IMG/VR virus record: IMGVR_UViG_3300022905_000043
Coordinates: 1-30,657 of that record
Strand: one strand, 5' to 3'
DNA length: 30,657 nt
Source: a virus
The notes beneath the pieces were generated by a model that was not told the origin of the DNA, did no database searches, and saw only the letters and a list, made by a program, of their open reading frames with translations. The position numbers and the translations under genes were made by a program. Below are positions 22,903 to 30,533 of this stretch, one piece after another. How positions within the stretch are numbered: position 1 is the first letter of the stretch; the number at the start of each line of letters is the position of its first letter.

Positions 22903-24000
22903 ATGTTAGATTTTGTAAAACAATTGTTTGAAAACAATGTGATTTCCGAAGAAGTCAAGTCGGAAATTGAAACCGCTTGGGAAACCGCAGTTCAAGAAAA
23001 CCGTGACACAGTCGCAACTGGTTTACGTGAAGAATTTGCACAGAAGTACGAACACGATAAAGCTCAAATGGCAGAAGCAGTAGAGAAGATGCTTTCAGAC
23101 AGAATTACTGCTGAATTATCTGAATTTGCTGAAGACCGTCAGGGACTTATCGAGGCTAGAGCCAAGTATGCTAAGAAAATGAAGAAAGATTCTAAAGCAA
23201 TGGAATCATTCGTTCTTAACAACTTGAAAAAGGAACTAGACGAACTTCGTGAAGATCGTAAGTCAGCAGCGGGCAATGTTGCTAAATTAGAATCTTTTAT
23301 CGTGGATGCATTAGCGAAAGAAATCGCAGAATTCCACTCTGATAAAAAAGATCTTGCTGAAACCAAAGTTAAATTGGTACGTGATAGCAAGGCTAAATTC
23401 GAAGCAATCAAGAAAGACTTTATTGACAGAGCTTCAACAGTAGTTGAAACAACTGTACGTAAAGGCTTGAAAGCAGAGATGGGTCAGTTAAAAGAAGATA
23501 TTGAAGCAGCTCGCAAAAACGATTTTGGTCGCAGAATTTTTGAAAGTTTCGCAAGTGAGTATGCAGCAAGTCATCTAAACGAAAAATCTGAAACAGCAAA
23601 ACTTCTTAAAGTTGTAAAACAAAGAGAAGAAGCAGTTAAAGAAGCCAATGCGAAAGCAGAGGAAGCAGAGAAGTTGACTGAAAGCAAAGACGCAGAAATT
23701 GCTCGTATGCAAGATGCAGCTCAGCGTAAAGAAGTAATGGCAGAATTGTTATCACCTCTAAACAAAGAAAAGCAAGAAGTAATGAGTGAACTTTTAGAAT
23801 CTGTCCAAACAGATAAACTACACGCAACATTCGACAAGTATATTCCAGCCGTAATGGATGGAAAATCTACTAAGAAAGTAGCGTTGAACGAGGCTAAGGA
23901 AGTAACAGGCGATAAAGAAACACAGGCACATATCAACGGTCAAGAGAATAAGACCGCTGAGATATTTGACATCCGCAGACTTGCGGGACTTAAAATTTAA
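22903..24000 (+). CDS. 22: gp22-like prohead core scaffold
   Basis: A 365-aa, nearly all-helical, highly charged protein with long heptad patterns, as expected for the major scaffold around which gp23 assembles. The ordered start (MLDFVKQLFENNVISEEVKS) and the C-terminus (INGQENKTAEIFDIRRLAGL) resemble gp22 of marine T4-like phages. Several Leu-x-Glu sites (for example LLES near 300) could be cut by gp21 during maturation. A strong AGGAG precedes the ATG, and gp23 follows 13 bases after the stop. Confidence 0.9.
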   Translation: MLDFVKQLFENNVISEEVKSEIETAWETAVQENRDTVATGLREEFAQKYEHDKAQMAEAVEKMLSDRITAELSEFAEDRQGLIEARAKYAKKMKKDSKAMESFVLNNLKKELDELREDRKSAAGNVAKLESFIVDALAKEIAEFHSDKKDLAETKVKLVRDSKAKFEAIKKDFIDRASTVVETTVRKGLKAEMGQLKEDIEAARKNDFGRRIFESFASEYAASHLNEKSETAKLLKVVKQREEAVKEANAKAEEAEKLTESKDAEIARMQDAAQRKEVMAELLSPLNKEKQEVMSELLESVQTDKLHATFDKYIPAVMDGKSTKKVALNEAKEVTGDKETQAHINGQENKTAEIFDIRRLAGLKI

Positions 24001-24013
24001 GGAGATAAACAAA

Positions 24014-25186
24014 ATGTCACAATTATTAGAGTCACGCTGGTCGGAAACCAAAGGCGCACTTTTAGAAGGGCTCCAAGGTAACAAGCGTTCTGTAATGGAG
24101 GCAACTCTCGAGAATACCCGTAAGTATTTGTCAGAGAGTGCTACAGCAGGCGCCACTTCCGCTGGCAACGTTGCAACACTAAATCGTGTGATCCTACCAG
24201 TGATCAGACGTGTAATGCCAACAGTCATTGCAAATGAACTTGTTGGTGTACAACCAATGACTGGACCAGTTGGCCAAATCCACACATTACGTGTAAGATA
24301 TGCTGACGATTTTTCATCTAGCTCAGGCACAGGTGCCACAGCAGGTGAAGAGGCACTAAGCCCATTCAAGATTGCTGAAGGTTATTCAGGTAACGACGAT
24401 ATTAAAGCAGGTTCAACTGCTTCATTAGAAGGCGCTGCTGGTAACAGACTTTCAATTCAAATCTTGAAACAAACTGTAGAAGCAAAAACTCGTAAGTTAT
24501 CAGCTCGCTGGACTTTTGAGGCTGCTCAAGATGCTCAAGCACAACAAGGTATTGATGTTGAAGCAGAAATTATGGCTGCGTTAGCGCAGGAAATTACTGC
24601 TGAGATCGACCAAGAAGTTATTACTTCTTTATCAACACTTGCTGGCACAGCAGCACTTACATACGACCAAGGCGCAGTATCAGGTACTGCTACTTTCGTT
24701 GGTGACGAACACGCAGCACTTGCTGTTCAAATCAACAGAGTTAGCAACTTGATTGCACAGCGTACACGTCGTGGTGCTGGTAACTGGGCTGTTGTATCAC
24801 CAACTGTATTAACATTATTACAGTCTGCTACAACTTCAGCATTTGCTAGAACTACAGAAGGTACATTTGAAGCACCAACAAACACTAAGTTTGTAGGAAC
24901 TTTAAACAGTGCTATGAAAGTATACGTAAACGGCTATGCTACATCAGACGATGTACTTGTTGGTTACAAAGGATCTTCAGAATCAGATGCGGCAGCATTC
25001 TATTGCCCATACATTCCTTTAATGTCATCTGGTGTTGTACTTGATCCAGGTACTTTTGAGCCAGTAGTTTCGTTTATGACAAGATATGGTTATGTAGAGT
25101 TAACAAACACTGCATCATCTCTTGGTAATGCGGCTGACTACTTGGGTAAAGTTGCTGTAACATCAGCAAACTTACGTTTTGCGTAA
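24014..25186 (+). CDS. 23: gp23 major capsid protein (390 aa, short form)
   Basis: The ATG at 24014 is preceded by AAGGAG; an alternative ATG-type extension at 23966 lies inside gp22 and has no ribosome site. Family signatures: VILPVIRRVMPTVIANELVG then VQPMTGPVGQIHTLRVRYAD (about 57-96), ARWTFEAAQDAQAQQGIDVE (about 157-176), EITAEIDQEVI, and the C-terminal SFMTRYGYVE. T4 gp23 is 521 aa and cyanophage forms are about 450-470; the shortening here falls mainly after residue 100, where the insertion domain would be. gp21 cleavage could occur after Glu41 (LSE-S) or Glu18 (LLE-G), both matching the Leu/Ile-x-Glu rule; Glu41 is nearer the T4 position. The gene ends the head operon at a strong terminator. 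Confidence 0.95.
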   Translation: MSQLLESRWSETKGALLEGLQGNKRSVMEATLENTRKYLSESATAGATSAGNVATLNRVILPVIRRVMPTVIANELVGVQPMTGPVGQIHTLRVRYADDFSSSSGTGATAGEEALSPFKIAEGYSGNDDIKAGSTASLEGAAGNRLSIQILKQTVEAKTRKLSARWTFEAAQDAQAQQGIDVEAEIMAALAQEITAEIDQEVITSLSTLAGTAALTYDQGAVSGTATFVGDEHAALAVQINRVSNLIAQRTRRGAGNWAVVSPTVLTLLQSATTSAFARTTEGTFEAPTNTKFVGTLNSAMKVYVNGYATSDDVLVGYKGSSESDAAAFYCPYIPLMSSGVVLDPGTFEPVVSFMTRYGYVELTNTASSLGNAADYLGKVAVTSANLRFA

Positions 25187-25208
25187 GCCAACTCATTAGA
25201 GTATTTAG

Positions 25209-25238
25209 AAAGGGCGGTGGAAACACTGCCCTTTTTTT
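25209..25238 (+). terminator. strong intrinsic terminator after gp23
   Basis: AAAGGGCGGTG and CACTGCCCTTT pair over 11 bp (one G-T) around a GAAA tetraloop, followed by seven Ts in all. This is the clearest intrinsic terminator in the window, 23 bases after the gp23 stop, and would isolate gp23 transcripts and perhaps protect their 3' end. Confidence 0.92.
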
Positions 25239-25257
25239 ATGACTTGACTTTCTGATT

Positions 25258-25265
25258 GTTAAATA
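25258..25265 (+). promoter_or_regulatory. late promoter giving a predicted leaderless mRNA
   Basis: GTTAAATA, with T4 late spacing putting +1 exactly at the A of the ATG at 25271. TTGACT at 25244-25249 is also present but lacks a -10 at the right distance. Confidence 0.5.
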
Positions 25266-25270
25266 GCAAT

Positions 25271-25543
25271 ATGGAAAAGATTACAAGTTACAGAGATTTT
25301 CCTAAACTTAGAGATCAATTACAAAAGTGGCGGAAACGTTTTCCTATGTTTGCTCACGATGTTAAAACATTTGATAAAATGTTAGAAAAGCATATGAAGG
25401 AACATATGGAGCATATTATAAAATATAAGCAAACAAAACGCACAACTTATCTAGAAAAAGCACAAGAAGAATTAGACCATATTAATCGCATACTTACTGC
25501 TATTAGTAAAGTAGAGCTTATGGCTTTATTATCTAAAAGATAA
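25271..25543 (+). CDS. small charged helical protein of unknown function (90 aa)
   Basis: I start it at the ATG at 25271; a TTG at 25256 would add five residues but would lie upstream of the predicted transcript start. The protein is basic and helical (SYRDFPKLRDQLQKWRKRFP, then HMKEHMEHIIKYKQTKRTTY and a C-terminal EELDHINRILTAIS). No family recognised. It sits alone between the gp23 terminator and the next late promoter, whose core overlaps its stop codon. No ribosome site precedes the ATG. Confidence 0.7.
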   Translation: MEKITSYRDFPKLRDQLQKWRKRFPMFAHDVKTFDKMLEKHMKEHMEHIIKYKQTKRTTYLEKAQEELDHINRILTAISKVELMALLSKR

Positions 25544-25546
25544 ATA
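25539..25546 (+). promoter_or_regulatory. late promoter with structured leader
   Basis: GATAAATA overlaps the stop codon of the 90-aa gene. Predicted start G25552, followed by a 93-nt folded leader before the ATG at 25645. Confidence 0.6.
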
Positions 25547-25551
25547 CTTGT

Positions 25552-25644
25552 GTCAGATAGCGAGCCGCAAGGCGGACTTATGCTGTTTAACCCACAGCGT
25601 ACCGGATAGAACCCGGATTGGACTACTTATATAGGAGAAAACAA
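25552..25644 (+). promoter_or_regulatory. structured 5' leader
   Basis: Three consecutive hairpins can be drawn: GCC/GGC with a GCAA tetraloop (25564-25573), ATGCTGT/ACAGCGT with a 7-nt loop (25580-25600) and CCGG/CCGG with a 7-nt loop (25602-25616). An unpaired stretch with AGGAG at 25633-25637 follows, then the ATG. No coding function is seen. It could stabilise the late mRNA or regulate translation. Confidence 0.5.
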
Positions 25645-26094
25645 ATGGGAAGACCACTAAACAAAAGATTATTCGGAGAGCCAACAGCGGCTGGATCTGA
25701 AATCAAAGTAAACTTTCATAACGACACAGCAGTTAAAGAAGGTTATATCGTAAAGCAAAAAGGTTCAAAGAAATTTGTATGCGAAGAAATTGAAACAGCA
25801 GGCGAATATACTTGTGTACTAACAACTGGTAAATTGCCAGCAAACTTAGCAGCAGGTGAAATGTGTATTTCGTTTAAAATGGACGACAGTGAAACTTATC
25901 TAGTAAGTAAAATTGCTGGAAAGAAAGCAACACTATCAGCACCTACAGCAACAGGTTCAAACGCATATGACGGTTTGACTGTTCCTTGGAACTTTGCAAC
26001 ATCTACTTCAGATGGCGCAGCACAAGTTGAAGAAGCAGGTGATGACAATACCTTAACTGGTACTGATGACGACGACTTCACTGAAGACGCTTAA
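25645..26094 (+). CDS. probable virion structural protein, MGRPLNKR type (149 aa)
   Basis: The ATG at 25645 follows AGGAG; a longer frame from TTG at 25618 would translate the leader hairpins and is rejected. The start MGRPLNKRLFG is, from memory, a recurring N-terminus of small virion proteins in marine T4-like phages. The rest is beta-rich (EIKVNFHNDTAVKEGYIVKQ, ISFKMDDSETYLVSKIAGKK) and ends in a Thr/Asp/Glu acidic tail. Its place directly after gp23 suggests a head-associated or decoration protein, but this is inference from position. Confidence 0.7.
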   Translation: MGRPLNKRLFGEPTAAGSEIKVNFHNDTAVKEGYIVKQKGSKKFVCEEIETAGEYTCVLTTGKLPANLAAGEMCISFKMDDSETYLVSKIAGKKATLSAPTATGSNAYDGLTVPWNFATSTSDGAAQVEEAGDDNTLTGTDDDDFTEDA

Positions 26095-26106
26095 GGATAA
26101 CTGAGG

Positions 26107-26469
26107 ATGGAACCACCAATTAATGTATTTTGGGATTTTTTAAAAAATCTAAAAGACTTGGTTGTTTCGGTTAAAATTGAAAGTGCTAAGGCGTGCCATA
26201 ACGGTAACGTCTTAGCACAAATTTCAAACTCAGAGTTTAAGGTAGAAGATAGAGAAGGCAACGTAGGCATTTGTAAACTTGTTAAAAAACAAGTAAGCGA
26301 ACTAGAAGATAATGAAATGTCATTATCCGGATTAGTTTTAGAATCAAGTGTTTGGGTTTTTATAAAAGAAATAGTTGATAACGTGATGAAAGATTTTACA
26401 AATAAAAATTATAGTTGGGAAGTAGATGATGATTCATCTCAACGTATAGTTTTGCTAAAGGGAATATAG
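26107..26469 (+). CDS. unknown protein in virion operon (120 aa)
   Basis: No family recognised. Mixed alpha/beta protein with FWDFLKNLKDLVVSVKIESA at the start, a beta segment (NSEFKVEDREGNVGICKL) and a helix near the end (WVFIKEIVDNVMKDF). AAGGA lies about nine bases before the ATG, 12 bases after the previous stop; the stop is followed directly by the next ATG. It travels in one late operon with the structural proteins around it. Confidence 0.65.
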   Translation: MEPPINVFWDFLKNLKDLVVSVKIESAKACHNGNVLAQISNSEFKVEDREGNVGICKLVKKQVSELEDNEMSLSGLVLESSVWVFIKEIVDNVMKDFTNKNYSWEVDDDSSQRIVLLKGI

Positions 26470-27441
26470 ATGGCACAGTTTTTACAAACTAACGGTGACT
26501 ACACTATAAAGACATACGAAGGTGGTGTTATTACTCTTGATACTGGTCCAAGAATAGGCCAGATTAAAGTTACAGGTAACCTTGTTGTTGAAGGTGATAC
26601 ACTTACTGTTAGTGCAGAAAACTTAGATGTTCAAGATAATATCATCAGATTAAACGTTGGTGAAACAGGCGCAGGAGTATCATTAAGATATTCAGGTTTA
26701 GAAATTGATAGAGGTACATCAGAACCAGTATCATTCTTTTATGACGAAAATGATGATGCATTTAATATTGCTATAGGCTCTGTTGAAGGCGGAGCAGTTA
26801 ACTATGCTACGTCTAAATTAAGACTTAGAAGTATTTTAACTAATTCAGATACAGACTCAGGTGATTTAACACTTATTGGTACCGGTGGCGGTGTTGTTAA
26901 AGTTAGCGGTACAACAAATTACGAACAACAAATTACAGACGATGACGATATTCCTAACAAAAAATATGTTGATGACAGCATTAGAGATAATCCAACATTC
27001 CAAATTATTGATGACAACACAAGAGTTATCATTAGTGAGAAAGACGTAACTGGTTCATTACAATATTTAGAAGATGAAACAGGTTACAGTACATTTGGAG
27101 AAAGTGGAGTATCAGTTTTAGTTGACGGTATTTTAAATACACAATTTTACACAAATAGAACTGTAATTCAAGATATAGAAATTATAGGTAACGAACTTAC
27201 AAATAACGATACAAACGCTAACGTGTTTGTAAGAACACAAGGAACAGGTAAATTACAAACTAACTATGCAATTGAATTAGAAGAGATTGCTGTAACACCT
27301 GCATTTGTAAACGGTTCTACTATTATACACGCTTGTACTCCAGGCATAGGCGGGTCAGGGATTGTGTTCGTAGGCTCCAATGGTGTTAGTGACGAATTGA
27401 TAAGTAAAAACAAAGCATTATTATTAAGTATGCTATTTTAG
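26470..27441 (+). CDS. beta-rich virion protein, fibre-like (323 aa)
   Basis: The N-terminal third carries a motif common in T4-like fibre or structural proteins: VTGNLVVEGDTLTV, LDVQDNIIRLNVGETG, GVSLRYSGLEIDRG, and SFFYDENDDAF. The middle and end are short beta repeats with many Asn/Thr/Asp, and LTLIGTGGGVVKVSG and VRTQGTGKLQT look like repeated beta turns. A collar, whisker or side-fibre role is plausible; no receptor-binding domain is recognisable. The stop-start gap to the next gene is nine bases with an AGGAT ribosome site. Confidence 0.65.
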   Translation: MAQFLQTNGDYTIKTYEGGVITLDTGPRIGQIKVTGNLVVEGDTLTVSAENLDVQDNIIRLNVGETGAGVSLRYSGLEIDRGTSEPVSFFYDENDDAFNIAIGSVEGGAVNYATSKLRLRSILTNSDTDSGDLTLIGTGGGVVKVSGTTNYEQQITDDDDIPNKKYVDDSIRDNPTFQIIDDNTRVIISEKDVTGSLQYLEDETGYSTFGESGVSVLVDGILNTQFYTNRTVIQDIEIIGNELTNNDTNANVFVRTQGTGKLQTNYAIELEEIAVTPAFVNGSTIIHACTPGIGGSGIVFVGSNGVSDELISKNKALLLSMLF

Positions 27442-27450
27442 GATAAAGAG

Positions 27451-27828
27451 ATGATAACAAATACATTAAGCACATCAACAGACGTAACAGTTCCGGTTAA
27501 GGTATTTACAAGTAGTACAACGGGCGCACCGATTGGCGGTGCAGTTACAGGACAGCGTAATGCTATTACTACAATGGCGTTATGTAATACAGGTACACTT
27601 GATATTACTGACGAATCAGTTAACACAATTGTTGCAACTATTCATATTGTTCCTAGCGGTGATTCACCTAGTGCTGCAAACACTGTTGTAAGTAGATTAA
27701 CAGTGCCAGCAGGAGAAACAGTATTTTTCAGCGATGAAAAAATTGTTTTAGACGAAGGGGATGAAGTTTGGGTAGCAACTAGTGCTTCAGGATTACTTGC
27801 TGTAACTATTAGTACGTTACCGGTTTAA
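27451..27828 (+). CDS. small beta-sandwich-like virion protein (125 aa)
   Basis: No named family. The composition is almost entirely Thr/Ser/Val/Ala beta strands (TTMALCNTGTLDITDES, TIVATIHIVPSGDSP, VVSRLTVPAGETVFFSDEKI, DEVWVATSASGLLAVTIS), which has the look of a small beta-sandwich or head-decoration or fibre-tip domain. It lies in the late operon between two fibre-like proteins and the methyltransferase. Confidence 0.65.
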   Translation: MITNTLSTSTDVTVPVKVFTSSTTGAPIGGAVTGQRNAITTMALCNTGTLDITDESVNTIVATIHIVPSGDSPSAANTVVSRLTVPAGETVFFSDEKIVLDEGDEVWVATSASGLLAVTISTLPV

Positions 27829-27837
27829 GGATTTATT

Positions 27838-28485
27838 ATGGGATATCCATTAGAAGCCACACATTGGGACACTTGGAGTTATAAACCTGAATGGTTTGAT
27901 ACTGACTTCTTTTATAGTCCTGATGGTATTAAGGAGTTCCCAGATCATCACTGTAAGCAAACATACATATTAAGCAAGCCTTACATTAAAAATTATCGTA
28001 ATGCTATTGATATTGGATGTAGAGACGGTGAATTTTCAAGATACTTACAACACGATTTTGAACACGTATTTTGTTTTGATCAAAGATGTAGAAAGTTTTT
28101 TCCCTACAATGTAGCACAAGATAAAGTAACACACTTTCATTGTGCAGTAGGACAAGAAGCAGAAAAAATGAGGTTCCGTTTAAGAGCAAAAATACACCCT
28201 AGTCAAATTTACTATGCAATTGACGATTTTGATTTTGAAAATATAGATTACATTAAGATTGATTGTGATGGCGGAGACTGGGATGTGCTTGTAGGAGCAA
28301 CAGAAACAATAAAAAAACATAAGCCTCTTTTAATTGTAGAAGATGCTAGTTGGGATACTTCATTACCTGAAAGATTTAGTTGGCAAAAGTTTGCTTTAGA
28401 ATATGCTATTGAGGAACTAAATTACAAAGTAGTAGAAGTATGTTCACGTAATATTGACAGGGTAATGATACCAAACGAAGGATAG
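27838..28485 (+). CDS. FkbM-type SAM-dependent methyltransferase
   Basis: The 215-aa protein has the SAM-binding motif I as AIDIGCRDGEFSRYL (residues 56-70) and the FkbM-family acidic strand and following segment, DYIKIDCDGGDWDVLVGA (about 138-155), then KHKPLLIVEDASW. FkbM-type enzymes usually O-methylate sugars or other small metabolites. Here it sits inside a late structural operon (AAGGA ribosome site; next gene starts three bases after its stop), so it may modify a virion glycan or a host-surface molecule. The substrate cannot be read from the sequence. No T4 equivalent is known to me at this place. Confidence 0.8.
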   Translation: MGYPLEATHWDTWSYKPEWFDTDFFYSPDGIKEFPDHHCKQTYILSKPYIKNYRNAIDIGCRDGEFSRYLQHDFEHVFCFDQRCRKFFPYNVAQDKVTHFHCAVGQEAEKMRFRLRAKIHPSQIYYAIDDFDFENIDYIKIDCDGGDWDVLVGATETIKKHKPLLIVEDASWDTSLPERFSWQKFALEYAIEELNYKVVEVCSRNIDRVMIPNEG

Positions 28486-28488
28486 ATA

Positions 28489-29016
28489 ATGAAGTTTTTA
28501 AAAGCACAAAATACATCAAAGTACAGTCCAAGCGATAACACTATTAGTGTAAATCCATATGGTCGAGTTGTGATGGATGCAAACGGTGCTTTGTTAATGC
28601 CTAAAGGCACAACAGCACAAAGACCACAAGTGTCTGGCGTGAGACAACCTACAGATGCTAATGGGTCAATTCGTTATAATACAGATACAAACGAAATTGA
28701 AGGATATGTTGGAAACAATTGGGAAACAATTAGAGCAGCAGGTGCAAGTGCAATTAGCATTGAATCTTTTGGTCCTGGCGATGCTGTTGAAACAGTATTT
28801 GGTCCTTTAGCAAATATTCCTGCAAGTGCAAATAATGTTATTGTGCTTGTTGAAAACGTAATGCAAATTCCAACAACTAACTTTACACTAGAACAAAGTT
28901 CAAGCGGAAGTTTATCAGGACCTGGAGCACCATATGCAGATGGTTGGTATTTAAAATTTACTAGTCCAGTACCTTTTAGTAAAAATATTACAGTATTTTT
29001 TGGATTTGCAAACTAA
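28489..29016 (+). CDS. fibre-like virion protein (175 aa)
   Basis: The central stretch, RPQVSGVRQPTDANGSIRYN followed by TDTNEIEGYVGNNWETI (about 45-82), is the familiar fibre/adhesin motif in which a short beta hairpin ends in an aromatic-rich turn. The remainder is beta-rich (ASANNVIVLVENVMQIPTTN, SKNITVFFGF). A related motif (RPSVPEIGDTRWNTDGQRLE) occurs in the next protein. Probably part of a fibre or whisker assembly. Confidence 0.7.
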   Translation: MKFLKAQNTSKYSPSDNTISVNPYGRVVMDANGALLMPKGTTAQRPQVSGVRQPTDANGSIRYNTDTNEIEGYVGNNWETIRAAGASAISIESFGPGDAVETVFGPLANIPASANNVIVLVENVMQIPTTNFTLEQSSSGSLSGPGAPYADGWYLKFTSPVPFSKNITVFFGFAN

Positions 29017-29026
29017 GGAGAAGTAG

Positions 29027-30418
29027 ATGGCTCAATTGGGGCGAATTGGCGGACACTTACTCAACTCTACTCTTACAAGAGAAGGAGTAAATCTTGCTTT
29101 TAAAAATACTACGTTTGATGCAACACCAATATTACAATTTGATGTTGAAAACGGTCTTATAGGTATTAAGACTGACGCTCCTTTATATGATTTAGATGTA
29201 AGAACAGATGTAAAGACAACTAATGCTTCTGTAACACAAAATGCAAAAATAGATAATGTAACTGTTGACGCAGATACAGCAAAATTTAGTTCCGTTGTAG
29301 GACCTATCAACATTATGTTAAATGGCGGTATGGGTACTATTGTAATGGAACGTATGCGTACAGACGATTTACAGTTTACTGACAATGTAATAAGCAGTAA
29401 TAATTCAGCAACAGCAGTAGAACTAAGTGCAAGTGGCACAGGTATTGTAGACGTACAATCAGCAGGAAGTTTTTTAGGTAATATGAATGTTACAGGTAAT
29501 GTAACAGTTGATGGTAATCTTACAAAATATTCAAATATAATTTTAGGTGACGAACTTTACAATCCAGATACACCTGGTGGCGACACTATAGAAATTATTC
29601 CAGATTTTTCACAATCAATTATTCCAGGCGATGACGACCAGTATGATTTTGGTACAGGAAATATTGTTGATAGTACTGTAAGAAGATGGAACAGTATGTA
29701 TACACCAGACTTAACAAATGTTGAAACTAACAGACCTAATGCAGTTAAAGTTAGTGATCAGATGTGGTTAAATGGTGTAAGCAATCAATTATTTGGTTTA
29801 CAATCAGATGATGATTTTTTCCTTTCGCCTGATACAGGTATTACACATATTGAAGGGTTTGATTTTCAAAACAATGATATAACAAATATGTCAGCAACTG
29901 AGCCAGTCAAAATGCGTAATACAGGAATTGGATATCTTAGATTTATGGGTACAAATGCATTTAAGATTCCAGCAGGTGACGATAGCACTAGACCTAGTGT
30001 ACCAGAAATTGGCGATACAAGATGGAATACTGACGGACAGCGTTTAGAGTGTTTTGCCGGACAAGTTGAAGCAGTAACAATTGCAAGTAGCAATATATCA
30101 GGTTTAGTAGATCAAATTATTAATAGTGGACCTACATCTACCAACGGTTTTGGTAATGGGTTTGAGTGTAGATTAACTATTGCATCAGGCGTTCTAAGCG
30201 TCGAAATTACCGAAGAAGGAATTGGTTATAATGCAACTAATTCCATTACTATTTCAGGAGCAGTTTTCCTAGGCGGCACAGATGCTGTCAACGATGTTAC
30301 CCTTACAGTAGGCTCTCAAACTACAGCAGGATATAGGGTTGCAACAGGTGGTGGTGCTGAAGTAGACATTAATCTTATGGAAGATTTAGGTAACGAATAC
30401 AGCCTTATACTCGGCTAA
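29027..30418 (+). CDS. fibre/structural protein (463 aa), paralogue of the next gene
   Basis: Begins MAQLGRIGGHLLNSTLTREG then VNLAFKNTTFDATPILQFDV; the next gene starts with a clearly related sequence, so the N-terminal domain is duplicated in tandem. Long beta-rich body (MNVTGNVTVDGNLTKYSNII, RRWNSMYTPDLTNVET), then the RPSVPEIGDTRWNTDGQRLE motif near 325-345 and a Gly/Thr/Val-rich C-terminal domain. Similar N-termini are, from memory, widespread in marine T4-like structural proteins. Strong AAGGAG before the ATG. Which virion part it forms is not certain. Confidence 0.75.
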   Translation: MAQLGRIGGHLLNSTLTREGVNLAFKNTTFDATPILQFDVENGLIGIKTDAPLYDLDVRTDVKTTNASVTQNAKIDNVTVDADTAKFSSVVGPINIMLNGGMGTIVMERMRTDDLQFTDNVISSNNSATAVELSASGTGIVDVQSAGSFLGNMNVTGNVTVDGNLTKYSNIILGDELYNPDTPGGDTIEIIPDFSQSIIPGDDDQYDFGTGNIVDSTVRRWNSMYTPDLTNVETNRPNAVKVSDQMWLNGVSNQLFGLQSDDDFFLSPDTGITHIEGFDFQNNDITNMSATEPVKMRNTGIGYLRFMGTNAFKIPAGDDSTRPSVPEIGDTRWNTDGQRLECFAGQVEAVTIASSNISGLVDQIINSGPTSTNGFGNGFECRLTIASGVLSVEITEEGIGYNATNSITISGAVFLGGTDAVNDVTLTVGSQTTAGYRVATGGGAEVDINLMEDLGNEYSLILG

Positions 30419-30430
30419 TTTTTCCTTTTG

Positions 30431-30438
30431 GCTAAATA
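30431..30438 (+). promoter_or_regulatory. late promoter with structured leader
   Basis: GCTAAATA, 12 bases after the previous stop. Predicted start is G30444, which is exactly the first base of a perfect 7-bp stem. Confidence 0.55.
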
Positions 30439-30443
30439 CTATT

Positions 30444-30533
30444 GTTAACGAAGACCAACGTTAACCTTTTACTGTGGTCAACTCGCAATGTAAGGTAGTT
30501 GGAGGGACAGGATCCCCGTGTTAAGGAGAGCAA
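30444..30533 (+). promoter_or_regulatory. structured 5' leader with possible pseudoknot
   Basis: GTTAACG (30444-30450) pairs perfectly with CGTTAAC (30459-30465) around AAGACCAA. The loop GACCA (30453-30457) can pair with TGGTC (30475-30479), an H-type pseudoknot. CAACT/AGTTG (30479-30501) and GGGA/TCCC (30504-30516) form further hairpins. AAGGAG at 30523-30528 and the ATG at 30534 follow. Confidence 0.5.

Noticed and set aside
23966-24013. Upstream start for gp23
   Set aside because: It lies within gp22, has no ribosome site and adds 16 residues that mirror gp22 codons out of frame; ATG 24014 follows AAGGAG.
25618-25644. TTG start adding nine residues to the MGRPLNKR protein
   Set aside because: This stretch is leader with the ribosome site AGGAG inside it; the recurring N-terminus begins at the ATG at 25645.
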